DNA of 57,895 bases, taken from Firmicutes bacterium AM41-11. Its GTDB lineage: Bacteria > Bacillota_I > Bacilli_A > Erysipelotrichales > Erysipelotrichaceae. Below, piece after piece: positions 32,364 to 41,435 of the stretch. The stretch spans positions 1-57,895 of the forward strand of contig QUIQ01000012.1 of assembly GCA_003480165.1 (NCBI GenBank), read 5' to 3'. The position numbers were made by a program, and so were the translations under genes. The notes below the pieces were generated by a model, which did not search any database, was not told the DNA's origin, and saw only the letters and a list, made by a program, of their open reading frames with translations. Within the stretch, counting starts at the first letter, position 1. Each line of letters begins with the position of its first letter.

Positions 32364-34656
32364 AACAGTTCAGGATACCATCCCGGTAGATACAATCTAT
32401 AAGGATGGTATTTTTAAATCTGGTAATAAATATATAAAGAGTTACAGGTTCTTAGATATCAACTATAAGATTGCTTCCGGAGAAGATAAAAACAATCTCT
32501 TTTTAAGCTACAGTGATTTGCTGAATTCTTTTGATTCTTCTGTTATGACAAAGATAACTATCAATAATCGTAAAGTGGATATCAAGAAGTTTAAAGAGGA
32601 TATCTTGATTCCATTAAAACAAGGTAACTTAGATTCATATCGAGAAGAATACAATAATATGCTTCTAGATAAGTTATCCGAAAGTGATGACATTGTTCAA
32701 GAGAAATATATTACAGTAACAATTTTTAAAAACAGTATAGAAGAAGCAAGATTCACCTTTTCTAGAATCACCACTGAATTCTCTACCCTATTTGCACGTC
32801 TTGGCTCTTCTTGCATTGAATTAAATGCGGAAGAACGATTAAAAATGCTTCATGATTTTTATCGTAGTGAAACGGAAGAGTTTTCTCTCGACACGAATGA
32901 CTTGGCTAAGAAAGGTCATTCTTTTAAGGATTTGATTACGCCTAGAATGAGTAAATACCACAACAAATATTTTGAATTTGATGGTAAATATGGAAGAGTT
33001 CTTTATTTAAGCAATTATCCTGGCTTTTTAAAGGATGAATTTGTATCCGAACTTTGTGATTTAAACAAGAATCTCATGTATTCCATGGACATTATTACAA
33101 TTCCTACTGATGAAGCAGTTAGAGAAGTAGAAAACAAGTTTTTAGGTGTAGAAAAGAATATTACCGATTGGCAAATGAAGCAAAATCGGAATAATAACTT
33201 TTCTGCCATCATCCCTTATGACATGGAGCTACAACGTAAGGAATGTAAAGAATTCTTGGATGATTTAATTGTACGAGATCAAAGAATGATGCTATGTAAT
33301 ATTACGGTTGTTCATCTTGCCGATTCATTAGAAGAACTGGATAAAGATAGTGAAACATTAAAAGCAGTAGCTCGAAAATATGTTTGTGAATTAGAAACAC
33401 TCTACTTTTCAAAAAGACAATTGGACGGTCTACAAACGGCCCTTCCTATTGAAGTCAACAAACTTAATATCACTCGTACCCTGCTTACAGAAAGTGCTGC
33501 TGTATTTATTCCCTTTAGAGCACATGAAATCATGCAGAAAGGTGGAATTTGGTATGGTCAAAATGCCATTACCAACAATCCAATTCTTTGTAACAAAGCT
33601 TTATTACAAAATCCAAACTCTTTTGTATTAGGTATTCCTGGATCAGGTAAATCTTTTCTTACAAAAGAAGAAATTGAATTCTTAATTCTGTCTACGAATG
33701 ACGATATTATTATTGCGGATCCAGAAGGCGAATATGATCCAATCATTAAAGCGATGAAAGGACAGATCATTCGTATTGGAACGAACAGTAAAGATTATAT
33801 TAATGCCATGGATATGTCAGAAGGATATGGAGATAGTGGAAATGCGATTGCAGATAAATCTCAATTTATCATGTCTTTATTTGAACAGTTAGACAACAAC
33901 AAAAAAGGTATCACACCAATCGATCGAAGCATTATTGACCGCTGTGTTTCCCTTGTCTATGAAGAAGCCAGAGAAACCAATACGATCCCAACTTTAAAGA
34001 CATTACGATCCATGCTTTTAAGACAGCCGGAAGTTGAAGTCAGATCTTTAGCTTTAAAACTGGAGTTATTTACAGATGGAAACCTTGATGCCTTTGCCCA
34101 TGAAACCAACGTCGATGTTACGAACCGCATTATTTCTTATAACATCTTCAATCTGGGCAAACAGCTTAAAACAATGGGTCTTTTGGTCATCACTGATGCC
34201 ATGATCAACCGCGTCAATGAAAACTGGCGCAAAGGCAAGCGAACTCATGTATTCATTGATGAGATCCATGTCATCTTTGAAAATGAAGAAAGTGCATCTT
34301 TCTTTGCCTCGGCATGGCGACAATTCCGTAAAAGAGATGCCTACCCTACCGGAATCACCCAAAACGTCAAATATCTGCTAGGATCCAAACAGGGGACATC
34401 GATGCTTTCAAACAGTGAATTCATCGTTATGCTTAACCAATCCCCGAATGACCGCGAAGATCTTGCCGAACTTCTAAAGATCAGCAAGGAGCAGCAGGTC
34501 TATATTACCAACGCTCAATCCGGATGCGGACTGATCAAATATGGTGAGTTGCTTGTCCCCTTTGTCAACCGGATCCCGGAAGACAATCTGATCTACCAAA
34601 TGAATACTACCAAGCCATCGGATCGCAATATGGGATTTAATTCTCATAAAGAGTAG
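32305..34656 (+). CDS. VirB4/TraE-family conjugation ATPase
   Basis: The 783-residue ATPase has an N-terminal VirB4 region and a P-loop domain with Walker A VLGIPGSGKSFLTKEE, IIIADPEGEYDPI, Walker B HVFIDEIHVIFE and the QNVKYLLGS helicase-like block. Start 32,305 is preferred because AAAGGAG lies 10 bases before it. Base composition changes inside the gene: up to about 34,030 it is AT-rich with AAT/GAA-type codons, and then GC-richer with ATC/GCC/CGC codons, suggesting recombination between two related elements. Otherwise it appears complete. Confidence 0.93.
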   Translation: MIKSYERLKKLNKEKIRVPRTVQDTIPVDTIYKDGIFKSGNKYIKSYRFLDINYKIASGEDKNNLFLSYSDLLNSFDSSVMTKITINNRKVDIKKFKEDILIPLKQGNLDSYREEYNNMLLDKLSESDDIVQEKYITVTIFKNSIEEARFTFSRITTEFSTLFARLGSSCIELNAEERLKMLHDFYRSETEEFSLDTNDLAKKGHSFKDLITPRMSKYHNKYFEFDGKYGRVLYLSNYPGFLKDEFVSELCDLNKNLMYSMDIITIPTDEAVREVENKFLGVEKNITDWQMKQNRNNNFSAIIPYDMELQRKECKEFLDDLIVRDQRMMLCNITVVHLADSLEELDKDSETLKAVARKYVCELETLYFSKRQLDGLQTALPIEVNKLNITRTLLTESAAVFIPFRAHEIMQKGGIWYGQNAITNNPILCNKALLQNPNSFVLGIPGSGKSFLTKEEIEFLILSTNDDIIIADPEGEYDPIIKAMKGQIIRIGTNSKDYINAMDMSEGYGDSGNAIADKSQFIMSLFEQLDNNKKGITPIDRSIIDRCVSLVYEEARETNTIPTLKTLRSMLLRQPEVEVRSLALKLELFTDGNLDAFAHETNVDVTNRIISYNIFNLGKQLKTMGLLVITDAMINRVNENWRKGKRTHVFIDEIHVIFENEESASFFASAWRQFRKRDAYPTGITQNVKYLLGSKQGTSMLSNSEFIVMLNQSPNDREDLAELLKISKEQQVYITNAQSGCGLIKYGELLVPFVNRIPEDNLIYQMNTTKPSDRNMGFNSHKE

Positions 34657-34664
34657 GTGATATC

Positions 34665-36167
34665 TTGGAAAATACAATCAAAACAAGAGAAATCATCCAT
34701 GACATCAAAACCAAAGATACAAGCGGACATCTGACTCATTTCATTAAAAACGCCGGTATCCGGGTCAAACCTAATGATATCGGCAATAAAGAAGAAACTT
34801 CTGCCGAAACAGGAGCGACCAATAATGTTCAAAGCACTCTTAAAAAGACAAGCGTTACGGCATTTGACCAGGCAAAGACCTATACCAAAAATAAGATCAA
34901 AACCAAAAGAGAAAATGCAAAGATCTTGAAAGAAACAATAGTGGTTGATGATCCAATTCATTATTCATCATCTGCTTCCAATTCATTCAAAGAAAAGAAA
35001 TATGCCAAACAGATGCGTCAATTGAACATTGCCAAACATAAGCGCAAAGTAAAAGAAGCAAAGGAAGCAAAAACTGCAGCCGTTGCTGTTAAAGACACAG
35101 GAGTAAAAGTAATACGAACTACCTTTATCGCCGTGAAAAAAGCAGTAACGGCTTTTCCTTCTTTAGCATTAGCCGGATTAGGATTGATCTTACTGCTGGT
35201 AATCGCGCTATTTATCGGTGTATTCAGCGCTTTTTTATCAAGTTCCCTTATCCTTCCCGGTACTGCTTCTTTAAGCGAAGAAGTATTGGCACATACCGAA
35301 ACCATTGAGAAATATGCAGAAAAATTTGAGATCGAAGACTATGTTGCCATATTACAGGCCATTATGATGCAGGAATCAGGCGGTAAAGGAAATGATCCGA
35401 TGCAGGCAAGCGAAAGCGGATTTAACGAGAAATATCCAAGAGTCCCTAACGGCATCACCGATCCTGAATATTCCATCGAAGTAGGAGTTAAAACATTTGC
35501 CGACTGCATCAAACAGGCAAAAGTTAAAGATCCTACTGATACAGAAGGCATCTACTTAGCTTTACAAGGATACAACTACGGAAACGGCTATATATCTTGG
35601 GCCATCACCAATTTTGGCGGCTACTCAAAAGCCAATGCCAAAGTCTTCTCCAATATGAAATGCGAAGAACTGGGAGTCAGCGGTTATGGAAATCCGGATT
35701 ATGTGGATCATGTAATGCGCTATGTCGGATTAGGATTTGGCAATACTCGAGGAGAGCCAAACTTTGAAAATATGAAAGCATGGGGCATGAATAACTACTA
35801 CAGTCAGCTGGGATTATATGGCCAATGCACCTGGTTTGCCTGGGGAAGATTTTATGAACTTTATGGATATAGTCCCGGATTTACCGGAAACGGCAATCAA
35901 TGCGTAGATCAGCTTGTCGCGGCACATCCCAATAAATTTGAAAAATCCAACACACCAAAGACAGGTGCTGTCTTCTCTGGTGTTGGACATAATCATGTCG
36001 GTATTGTGATCGCATGGGACGGTACAAATATCACCATCCAGGAAGGCAATCTTGACGGTAAAACCAATACCTTCCAGGAAGCTAAAACAGACTGGCAAAC
36101 TAAGACCTATACCCTGGCTCAGCTCAACAGCATCTATAGAGGCGTGGTGTTTGCCAATCCAAAGTAA
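34665..36167 (+). CDS. CwlT-like two-domain cell-wall hydrolase (lysozyme-like + CHAP)
   Basis: The 500-residue protein has a long cytoplasmic basic N-terminus, one membrane helix (about residues 165-190), a lysozyme-like transglycosylase domain (EDYVAILQAIMMQESGG, about 225-350) and a C-terminal CHAP amidase/peptidase domain with the catalytic Cys in YGQCTWFAWGRFYELYG and His in GHNHVGIVIAW. Such proteins locally open the cell wall for the conjugation channel. The start is TTG at 34,665, set after GTAGGTGAT; no better ATG is near. By eye it is GC-richer than the upstream operon, like the end of virB4. Confidence 0.88.
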   Translation: MENTIKTREIIHDIKTKDTSGHLTHFIKNAGIRVKPNDIGNKEETSAETGATNNVQSTLKKTSVTAFDQAKTYTKNKIKTKRENAKILKETIVVDDPIHYSSSASNSFKEKKYAKQMRQLNIAKHKRKVKEAKEAKTAAVAVKDTGVKVIRTTFIAVKKAVTAFPSLALAGLGLILLLVIALFIGVFSAFLSSSLILPGTASLSEEVLAHTETIEKYAEKFEIEDYVAILQAIMMQESGGKGNDPMQASESGFNEKYPRVPNGITDPEYSIEVGVKTFADCIKQAKVKDPTDTEGIYLALQGYNYGNGYISWAITNFGGYSKANAKVFSNMKCEELGVSGYGNPDYVDHVMRYVGLGFGNTRGEPNFENMKAWGMNNYYSQLGLYGQCTWFAWGRFYELYGYSPGFTGNGNQCVDQLVAAHPNKFEKSNTPKTGAVFSGVGHNHVGIVIAWDGTNITIQEGNLDGKTNTFQEAKTDWQTKTYTLAQLNSIYRGVVFANPK

Positions 36168-36172
36168 AAAGC

Positions 36173-36204
36173 GGAGGTAAAATCAGTTAATTGATTACAC
36201 CTCC
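36173..36204. terminator. Hairpin between the hydrolase and CBASS genes
   Basis: GGAGGT pairs with ACCTCC, with inner AATCA/TTGATT pairing, between convergent transcripts. No strong T-run, so terminator function is only likely. Confidence 0.5.
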
Positions 36205-36242
36205 TCCATTTACATAGGTTTAATACCACTTATCTAATTTTT

Positions 36243-37010
36243 CTAATAACTGTATATTTTGTAGGTGTTTTTTATTCCTTCCCATTCACGCATTAACAAA
36301 GAATTATATTTACTATGCACTTTTTCATTTAAAACTATTTTGGATTCAAACACAGCTTCTTCATATTTGACAAAAATATTTATTATTTTTCTCGTAATCA
36401 AGTTGGTATTCATGTTCTTCTCAAAGTCACTACAAATACTGTTTGCTTCTTCAAAAACCGATGACGCAGCTTTTCTAAGATTACGTAATTTTATCGTCCT
36501 TATTACAAAGTCACTTGAAATAACAAAGTTTAAAAGACTAGAAGAAAAGTCATTGATGCCACTATTACACACTTGCAAAATTAAAAATGCAAACAATGTT
36601 GTTGAAGTAACATAATATTTAGGTAGCATTTTCTCAATTATTTTAACCGTATACAAAGTATTTTCATGTATATTGGCTAATAATTTAATTTTTCCAGTTT
36701 GAATTGAATCGTTGTCAAAATATTTCCCACTGTCATAGTTTGGTATTCTTTTTTCTCCAAAACTATTATCTAGTAGAACTGTTTGTCTAATTTTATGAGC
36801 ATTATCAAAGAACTTGACTTGGTAATAAGATATGATTTTTTCAACAACTAACAAAAATGCAGCAATGAACAAAAATAATTTGTGAGGAACAATAGAAGTA
36901 TATGACTGAATCAGCGCTAAAATGAAAGAAATAACACTTATTAAATCGATAGCATAAATCAAGTTTTCACTAATTCTAAAATACTTGCTCTGCGGATTAT
37001 CTTTGGCCAT
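36243..37010 (-). CDS. S-4TM-type membrane effector of the CBASS operon
   Basis: The 255-residue protein has two N-terminal membrane helices (LIYAIDLISVISFILALIQSY and LFLFIAAFLLVVEKIISYYQV), the conserved FDNAHKIRQTVLLDNSFG segment and two more helices around residues 130-170. This matches the S-4TM family predicted as pore-forming effectors of nucleotide-signalling systems. It starts inside the E2-like gene (14-base overlap). On activation by the cyclic nucleotide it would permeabilise the membrane; this is inferred from family knowledge. Confidence 0.75.
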   Translation of the reverse strand: MAKDNPQSKYFRISENLIYAIDLISVISFILALIQSYTSIVPHKLFLFIAAFLLVVEKIISYYQVKFFDNAHKIRQTVLLDNSFGEKRIPNYDSGKYFDNDSIQTGKIKLLANIHENTLYTVKIIEKMLPKYYVTSTTLFAFLILQVCNSGINDFSSSLLNFVISSDFVIRTIKLRNLRKAASSVFEEANSICSDFEKNMNTNLITRKIINIFVKYEEAVFESKIVLNEKVHSKYNSLLMREWEGIKNTYKIYSY

Positions 37011-37650
37011 CGATCTCTTCTCCCCTAAAAATACTGTATGCTTCTTCTATAAATTGCTCTTTCAAAATCGGATTTTTAATAATTGGCAAAATATACTTTC
37101 CATGACAATCTCTCATTTTCTTTTTCGATCCGCACAAACAATCTAAATGACCTCGATAATTATCATTAATAACTATTCGTACTAGATCCCAATACTGTTC
37201 TTTAGTTAATTGCCAATCTGTTAAATAATAGTCTAACAACCCTTTATGCCCGTGTTCTCTTTCCCCAAAAGGATAAGTCCCGTATTTAATAAACCATTCT
37301 ATAGAAAAAATGAATGCATCAACAAATTTCGCGACAAATTCTGACAATAATGGTTCATTCGATAAAAATTGAATAATTTCACCCGTCGACGCTAAGCAAC
37401 AAGAACCATCTTGATAGACATGTTCCATACCTTCTGGATAGTTATCTAAAAATAACTTTGGGACCGCTTGGGGAAAGTTTTTGGGAATAACTAAGTTTAT
37501 CTTTTGTTCTCCTTGCAAGATAACCCCTTTATATTGCAGACAATATGAATACGAACCTTTTAAAGAGTATTCTATATCAGTTTCATTGCAGTTAATGTCT
37601 TGCTGCTTCGATAAGAAATCATGAATTTGATCAATTAGCGTAACACTCAT
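36997..37650 (-). CDS. E2-like conjugating enzyme with C-terminal SEC-C zinc motif (CBASS)
   Basis: The 217-residue protein has an E2-like fold: beta strands through KINLVIPKNFP, a His at residue 77 and the probable catalytic Cys85 in QDGSCCLAS. The motif YPFGEREHGHKGLLDYY (about 126-142) is typical of bacterial E2-like proteins. A SEC-C motif (CLCGSKKKMRDCHGK, 171-185) follows. Its neighbours are a CD-NTase (1 base upstream) and a membrane effector, and no E1 or JAB gene is present, which is the arrangement of short type II CBASS. In related systems E2 modifies the CD-NTase to tune signalling. Confidence 0.8.
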   Translation of the reverse strand: MSVTLIDQIHDFLSKQQDINCNETDIEYSLKGSYSYCLQYKGVILQGEQKINLVIPKNFPQAVPKLFLDNYPEGMEHVYQDGSCCLASTGEIIQFLSNEPLLSEFVAKFVDAFIFSIEWFIKYGTYPFGEREHGHKGLLDYYLTDWQLTKEQYWDLVRIVINDNYRGHLDCLCGSKKKMRDCHGKYILPIIKNPILKEQFIEEAYSIFRGEEIDGQR

Positions 37651-37651
37651 T

Positions 37652-38758
37652 TTACTCTTTCCACGGCTTGGTAGGAGAAACTAATCTTGGGGAGCCGAGT
37701 TCGTTAGTAAACGCTCTTTCATTAATATCGTTATGTAAATTTCTCTTAAGACTCATCTCATCATCAATATTTAATAATTCAGATAAGGATGCAATCCATT
37801 TATCCATAGTGTTTAACCGAGAATAATTATATGAACCTATTAGATTTTCTCTTAAATCCACCGGATTTAATATTTTCCCATTTTTCATAATAGAAATGTT
37901 TTTTTGCTTCCAACCCTCAATAAATCTATTAATGATTTCAGATACAGATAAGAAATATTGATCTTTAACGCAGTCTGCTATAAGTGCCGTTATAAGTATT
38001 GACGATGGTTTATCATTGCCTTTTTTACTACGATCATAATATATGTCTCTATGCCGTTTCATGAATTGAACTGCTCGTTGTAAATTCGATCGATAATAGT
38101 AAACAGGTATATTCTCAATACTTGCAAATTCCATTCGTATCTCGATTGGCAACGAAGCAAACTGTTTATTTTTCATATCGCTTGTCAAATGTTTATTACT
38201 AATTTCTAAAAACCAGTCTCCAAAACCTAACGGATTGCTGGTTTTCCATTCATATGATAAATTCCCTTTTTTTTCTGTTATTGCAACTGTTTTTTCTGCT
38301 TTCGAATAATCAACTCCAGAAAGAATAATTTCGTTTTTAATATTACTACTTTCATCAACAGATGGCACTACGTCTAGCGAAAACCCCACTCCGTCTGAAA
38401 TTTCAGCATACTTTAATGTCCAACAATTCTTATCTTCCTTTTCCAATTTCTCGGAATAAATTCCACTTTCTTTTATACAATCTCCAACGTCAATTTTTAC
38501 ATTGTAAGGCTGAGTTTCCTCTTTTTTTCTCTTTAATATCGACAATATATCTAAATCATAATCATGATCTTTTCCGTCCTTGTATGGTTTAATAGTAGTT
38601 CCAATCAAAAAAGAACCTTGAGGATAAAAATCAGAATCTAATCCCTTGCTTTCCAAATATTTTGCTAATGCTTGATATTTGTCCCTAGCGTTCTTTTCCA
38701 TTGTTGGGGATAAATCTAAATCTTGTAAAGAGTGTAAAATCGCATCGTCTTTTTTCAT
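37652..38758 (-). CDS. CD-NTase (SMODS-type cyclic nucleotide synthase, CBASS)
   Basis: The 368-residue nucleotidyltransferase has the GS motif at residues 48-49 (PQGSFLIGTTI), the acidic pair Asp68/Asp70 in DYDLDIL and a third Asp129 in GFSLDVVPSV, so the catalytic triad looks intact. The C-terminal helical half has KRHRDIYYDRSKK and SSILITALIADC. It would make a cyclic oligonucleotide on phage infection. It lies between a LlaJI-like nuclease gene (53-base gap) and the E2 gene. The C-terminus ends KPWKE rather than Gly. Confidence 0.88.
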   Translation of the reverse strand: MKKDDAILHSLQDLDLSPTMEKNARDKYQALAKYLESKGLDSDFYPQGSFLIGTTIKPYKDGKDHDYDLDILSILKRKKEETQPYNVKIDVGDCIKESGIYSEKLEKEDKNCWTLKYAEISDGVGFSLDVVPSVDESSNIKNEIILSGVDYSKAEKTVAITEKKGNLSYEWKTSNPLGFGDWFLEISNKHLTSDMKNKQFASLPIEIRMEFASIENIPVYYYRSNLQRAVQFMKRHRDIYYDRSKKGNDKPSSILITALIADCVKDQYFLSVSEIINRFIEGWKQKNISIMKNGKILNPVDLRENLIGSYNYSRLNTMDKWIASLSELLNIDDEMSLKRNLHNDINERAFTNELGSPRLVSPTKPWKE

Positions 38759-38811
38759 ATAATTCCTCCTTTTCTCTCATTACTAGTAGTTACACTTACA
38801 ATCTACGATAA

Positions 38812-40278
38812 TTAATTCAATGTTGTAAGATCCAACTTCTTATTTTCTAGATAATGTTGAAACACTACATCTGCTGGCATAGATATTATTTGGATATTTT
38901 GTAATTCCATCTGGTTAAACATATCAAGAGAAACATATCCCTTATTCTGCACAAATGAATTTTCCGATGGGAATAAAAAACAATTTTTCACTGTAGAAAT
39001 ATCATTACTCTTAATAAATGGACGATAAGCCAATTCGTACAAATACTGTTTAGTTACTGATTCAATTCCTGGATATCCACTAAGTTTCTTATTTTCTTCT
39101 AATTGTAAGTTATAATATTTTGCATCCATTATAATAAACTTATAATCAATCCCCTCTTCTATTGAAATAATGTCAGGAATAAGAGTTTTATCTGCTTCCT
39201 TAGTGAATACCTCGTTATCTGTTCCATAACCATTCCATTTAGGTTTTTCAATAAGATCTATTAATTTAATATGTTTTAGCTTTTGATATCGATCGGCCAA
39301 CTTTCCTGGAAGAGGTATACCACCAATCGGTTTGTCTAGTTGATTATTAAAAATCTCTGCACAGACTTTTTCCCACACCAAATTAAAACTATTAGTGCCA
39401 AACATACTAAAGCAATCGAGATCATTCAATGTATTGCTATTGGCAATATAAGCATATAACGTTTTAAGAACCCTTTGCTTTCTAGTATTAAACTGTACAT
39501 TTAATTCTTTTGCTATCTGATAGAGAATATATTCTTTATCTCCAAAATCTTCCAAATCCTCATCTGATATTTCAACTCCGGTCATATCGAATAATTCTAA
39601 AAGATCAGCATTTTTCAATTCCTTTGAACATCGAGTAAGAATACATTCATGCAAGCGTTTATAATAATCAAAATCATTAATCGTGTGTTTCATTGTCAAT
39701 AATTCTGGATAATAAGGACGATTATCACTAATCAAAGCAAACGTTTCATTGATAGTTTTATCCCAAAGAATCTCTCCCAATCCATTAGACTCTATAATGT
39801 CTTGAGAATTGACGTACGAACCATATTCAAAATAATCGTTCAATAAGAATAGCATAATTGCCAGCATATTAAATGAGGTGCTTTCTTGATCATCGTTATA
39901 CATACGGATAATTTGCTCTTTAGCATTATATTTTTCCAAAACTTTCAGCACTTGTTTTAATTCAACAATTGGACTAGTAGTACTAAGTAGATATTTTGGA
40001 TAAAACTTCAGAACAAATTCCTCAATAGTAACGACTCCTACGAATGTAAACACGTAATAATATGCGTTTTCGCCTATTTCAACATCAGCTATTTCTACCT
40101 CTTCTTCAAACAGATCAGATAAATCTTTTTGATTATTATCTTCCTTTACAGCCTTTACTATTCCGTACTCTTTAAGGCGTTTTAAAATATGTACTATTTT
40201 TTCCTCGCTACACTTAAATAGTTCAACTAATACTGATTGAGTATATCGTTTCTGTTCTCTGATATAAACAGAAATCAT
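38812..40278 (-). CDS. LlaJI/McrC-family restriction endonuclease subunit without McrB
   Basis: The 488-residue protein begins with a winged-helix-like region (IREQKRYTQSVLVELFKCSEEKIVHILKRLKEYGIVKAV) and ends with a PD-(D/E)xK nuclease core (IPDIISIEE...FIIMDAKYYN), the layout of LlaJI-type McrC homologues. Such nucleases normally need a McrB-type AAA GTPase encoded next to them, but none is present; only a 41-codon DUF2075 fragment lies upstream, overlapping the start as ATGA. It may be a remnant, or may work with the CBASS genes downstream, which are on the same strand. Confidence 0.8.
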   Translation of the reverse strand: MISVYIREQKRYTQSVLVELFKCSEEKIVHILKRLKEYGIVKAVKEDNNQKDLSDLFEEEVEIADVEIGENAYYYVFTFVGVVTIEEFVLKFYPKYLLSTTSPIVELKQVLKVLEKYNAKEQIIRMYNDDQESTSFNMLAIMLFLLNDYFEYGSYVNSQDIIESNGLGEILWDKTINETFALISDNRPYYPELLTMKHTINDFDYYKRLHECILTRCSKELKNADLLELFDMTGVEISDEDLEDFGDKEYILYQIAKELNVQFNTRKQRVLKTLYAYIANSNTLNDLDCFSMFGTNSFNLVWEKVCAEIFNNQLDKPIGGIPLPGKLADRYQKLKHIKLIDLIEKPKWNGYGTDNEVFTKEADKTLIPDIISIEEGIDYKFIIMDAKYYNLQLEENKKLSGYPGIESVTKQYLYELAYRPFIKSNDISTVKNCFLFPSENSFVQNKGYVSLDMFNQMELQNIQIISMPADVVFQHYLENKKLDLTTLN

Positions 40279-40400
40279 GATTCACTTTCTCCTGTATGCC
40301 TACCCAGCTTTTTTAGAATCGAGTTTTCTATTTCTTCAGCAATTTTATCCGATTCTACACTATACAAAAAATCTTTCTTTAATCCTTCATAAACTAACAT
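40275..40400 (-). pseudogene. N-terminal fragment of a DUF2075 gene at the right island edge
   Basis: A 41-codon ORF, MLVYEGLKKDFLYSV...LGRHTGESES, resembles the beginning of DUF2075 proteins and stops with TGA where homologues usually continue with W-x-NSL. The other part of such a gene lies at 5,135-6,745 on the same strand, 33.5 kb away. The missing stretch between them is about 40 residues. This is the main evidence for the right boundary of the island. Confidence 0.6.
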
Positions 40401-40466
40401 AAATTTTCTCACCAATCTATTTTAGTAAATTATAAACCCAAATAATCCACAGCGATACATACCATC

Positions 40467-40499
40467 AAAAAAAGCCTCATATCCAATGGGTATGAGACT
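40467..40499 (-). terminator. Terminator of rpsB-tsf
   Basis: On the minus strand AGTCTCATA pairs with TATGAGGCT, followed by a T-run. The island lies beyond it, so rpsB-tsf expression is not disturbed. Confidence 0.9.
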
Positions 40500-40524
40500 T
40501 AATCGTTCAAACTATAAGTTTAGA

Positions 40525-41409
40525 TTAAACATTCATTTGTGCAGCTACTTCTGCAGCAAAATCTTCTTCTTTCTTTTCCATTCCTTCTCCGACTTGGAAA
40601 CGAACGAATGATTTTACTTCTGCTTTTTCTTCTTTTAAGTATTGAGTTACTGATTTCTTAGTATCCAAGAAGAATTCTTGATCAGCTAAACATTGATCTT
40701 TGAAGTGTTTCTTTACTTTTCCTTTTAAGATGTTTTCCAAAACTTTTTCTGGTTTACCAGCCATTTTTGGGTCTTCTTTCATCATTTGCATTTGAAGTTG
40801 TTTTTCATGTTCGAATGCATCAGCAGGAATATCAGCTTCTGTTGCATAAACTGGGTTCATTGAAGCAACTTGCATAGCAATGTTTTTAGCTACAGTTGCA
40901 TCACCTTTTACAACAGCTAATGCAGAAATTGTTCCACCCATGTGCATGTATGAACCAAATACTTCATCATCTGCTTTTTCAACAACTGCTACACGACGGA
41001 AAGAAATTTTTTCTCCGATTGTAGCTGTAGCGTTAACGATTAAATCATTAACTGTTCCTTCAGCTGTTTCAACAGCTAATGCTTCTTCTGTAGAAGCAGG
41101 TTTAGCAGCTAACATAGCTTTTTCAATTACATCTAATAAATGTAAGAATTGTTCGTTTTTAGCAACGAAGTCAGTTTCTGAGTTAACTTCGAATACAACA
41201 CCAGTATTACCATCTGTTGCAACACGAGTTAAACCTTCAGCAGCAATACGTCCTGCTTTTTTAGCTGATTTGGCAATTCCTTTTTCACGAAGCCAATCAA
41301 TAGCTTTGGCAACATCTCCATCTGTTTCCGTCAAAGCTTTTTTGCAGTCCATCATTCCTGCACCTGTTTTTTCACGTAATTCTTTTACTTGAGAAGCTTT
41401 AATAGCCAT
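40525..41409 (-). CDS. tsf: Elongation factor Ts
   Basis: EF-Ts recycles EF-Tu-GDP. The 294-residue protein has the N-terminal UBA-like domain (KASQVKELREKTGAGMMDCKKALTETDGD), the SETDFVAKNEQF signature and the two-subdomain core, with GKPEKVLENILKGKVKK near the end. It follows rpsB by 26 bases. It is the last housekeeping gene before the island. Confidence 0.97.
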   Translation of the reverse strand: MAIKASQVKELREKTGAGMMDCKKALTETDGDVAKAIDWLREKGIAKSAKKAGRIAAEGLTRVATDGNTGVVFEVNSETDFVAKNEQFLHLLDVIEKAMLAAKPASTEEALAVETAEGTVNDLIVNATATIGEKISFRRVAVVEKADDEVFGSYMHMGGTISALAVVKGDATVAKNIAMQVASMNPVYATEADIPADAFEHEKQLQMQMMKEDPKMAGKPEKVLENILKGKVKKHFKDQCLADQEFFLDTKKSVTQYLKEEKAEVKSFVRFQVGEGMEKKEEDFAAEVAAQMNV

Positions 41410-41435
41410 GAGTATATCTCCCTTCTAATATTGTA

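Larger units (their letters stand above)
6746..40274. mobile_element. Decayed integrative conjugative element between pyrH and tsf
   Basis: About 33.5 kb of foreign DNA separates tsf from pyrH and carries type IV secretion genes (VirD4, VirB2-like, VirB6, PrgI, VirB4, a CwlT-like hydrolase), partition genes and defence cargo. Gene order resembles Tn1549-like conjugation modules. The boundaries are set by the DUF2075 gene pieces on either side; I found no convincing terminal direct repeat. No integrase or relaxase of this element is visible, and parB and virD4 are broken, so it is unlikely to transfer on its own. A second element is nested in virD4. Confidence 0.7.

Noticed and set aside
40400..40524. 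A tRNA or terminal direct repeat at the right island edge
   Set aside because: No cloverleaf or matching repeat with the left edge (6,717-6,830) could be found by eye.
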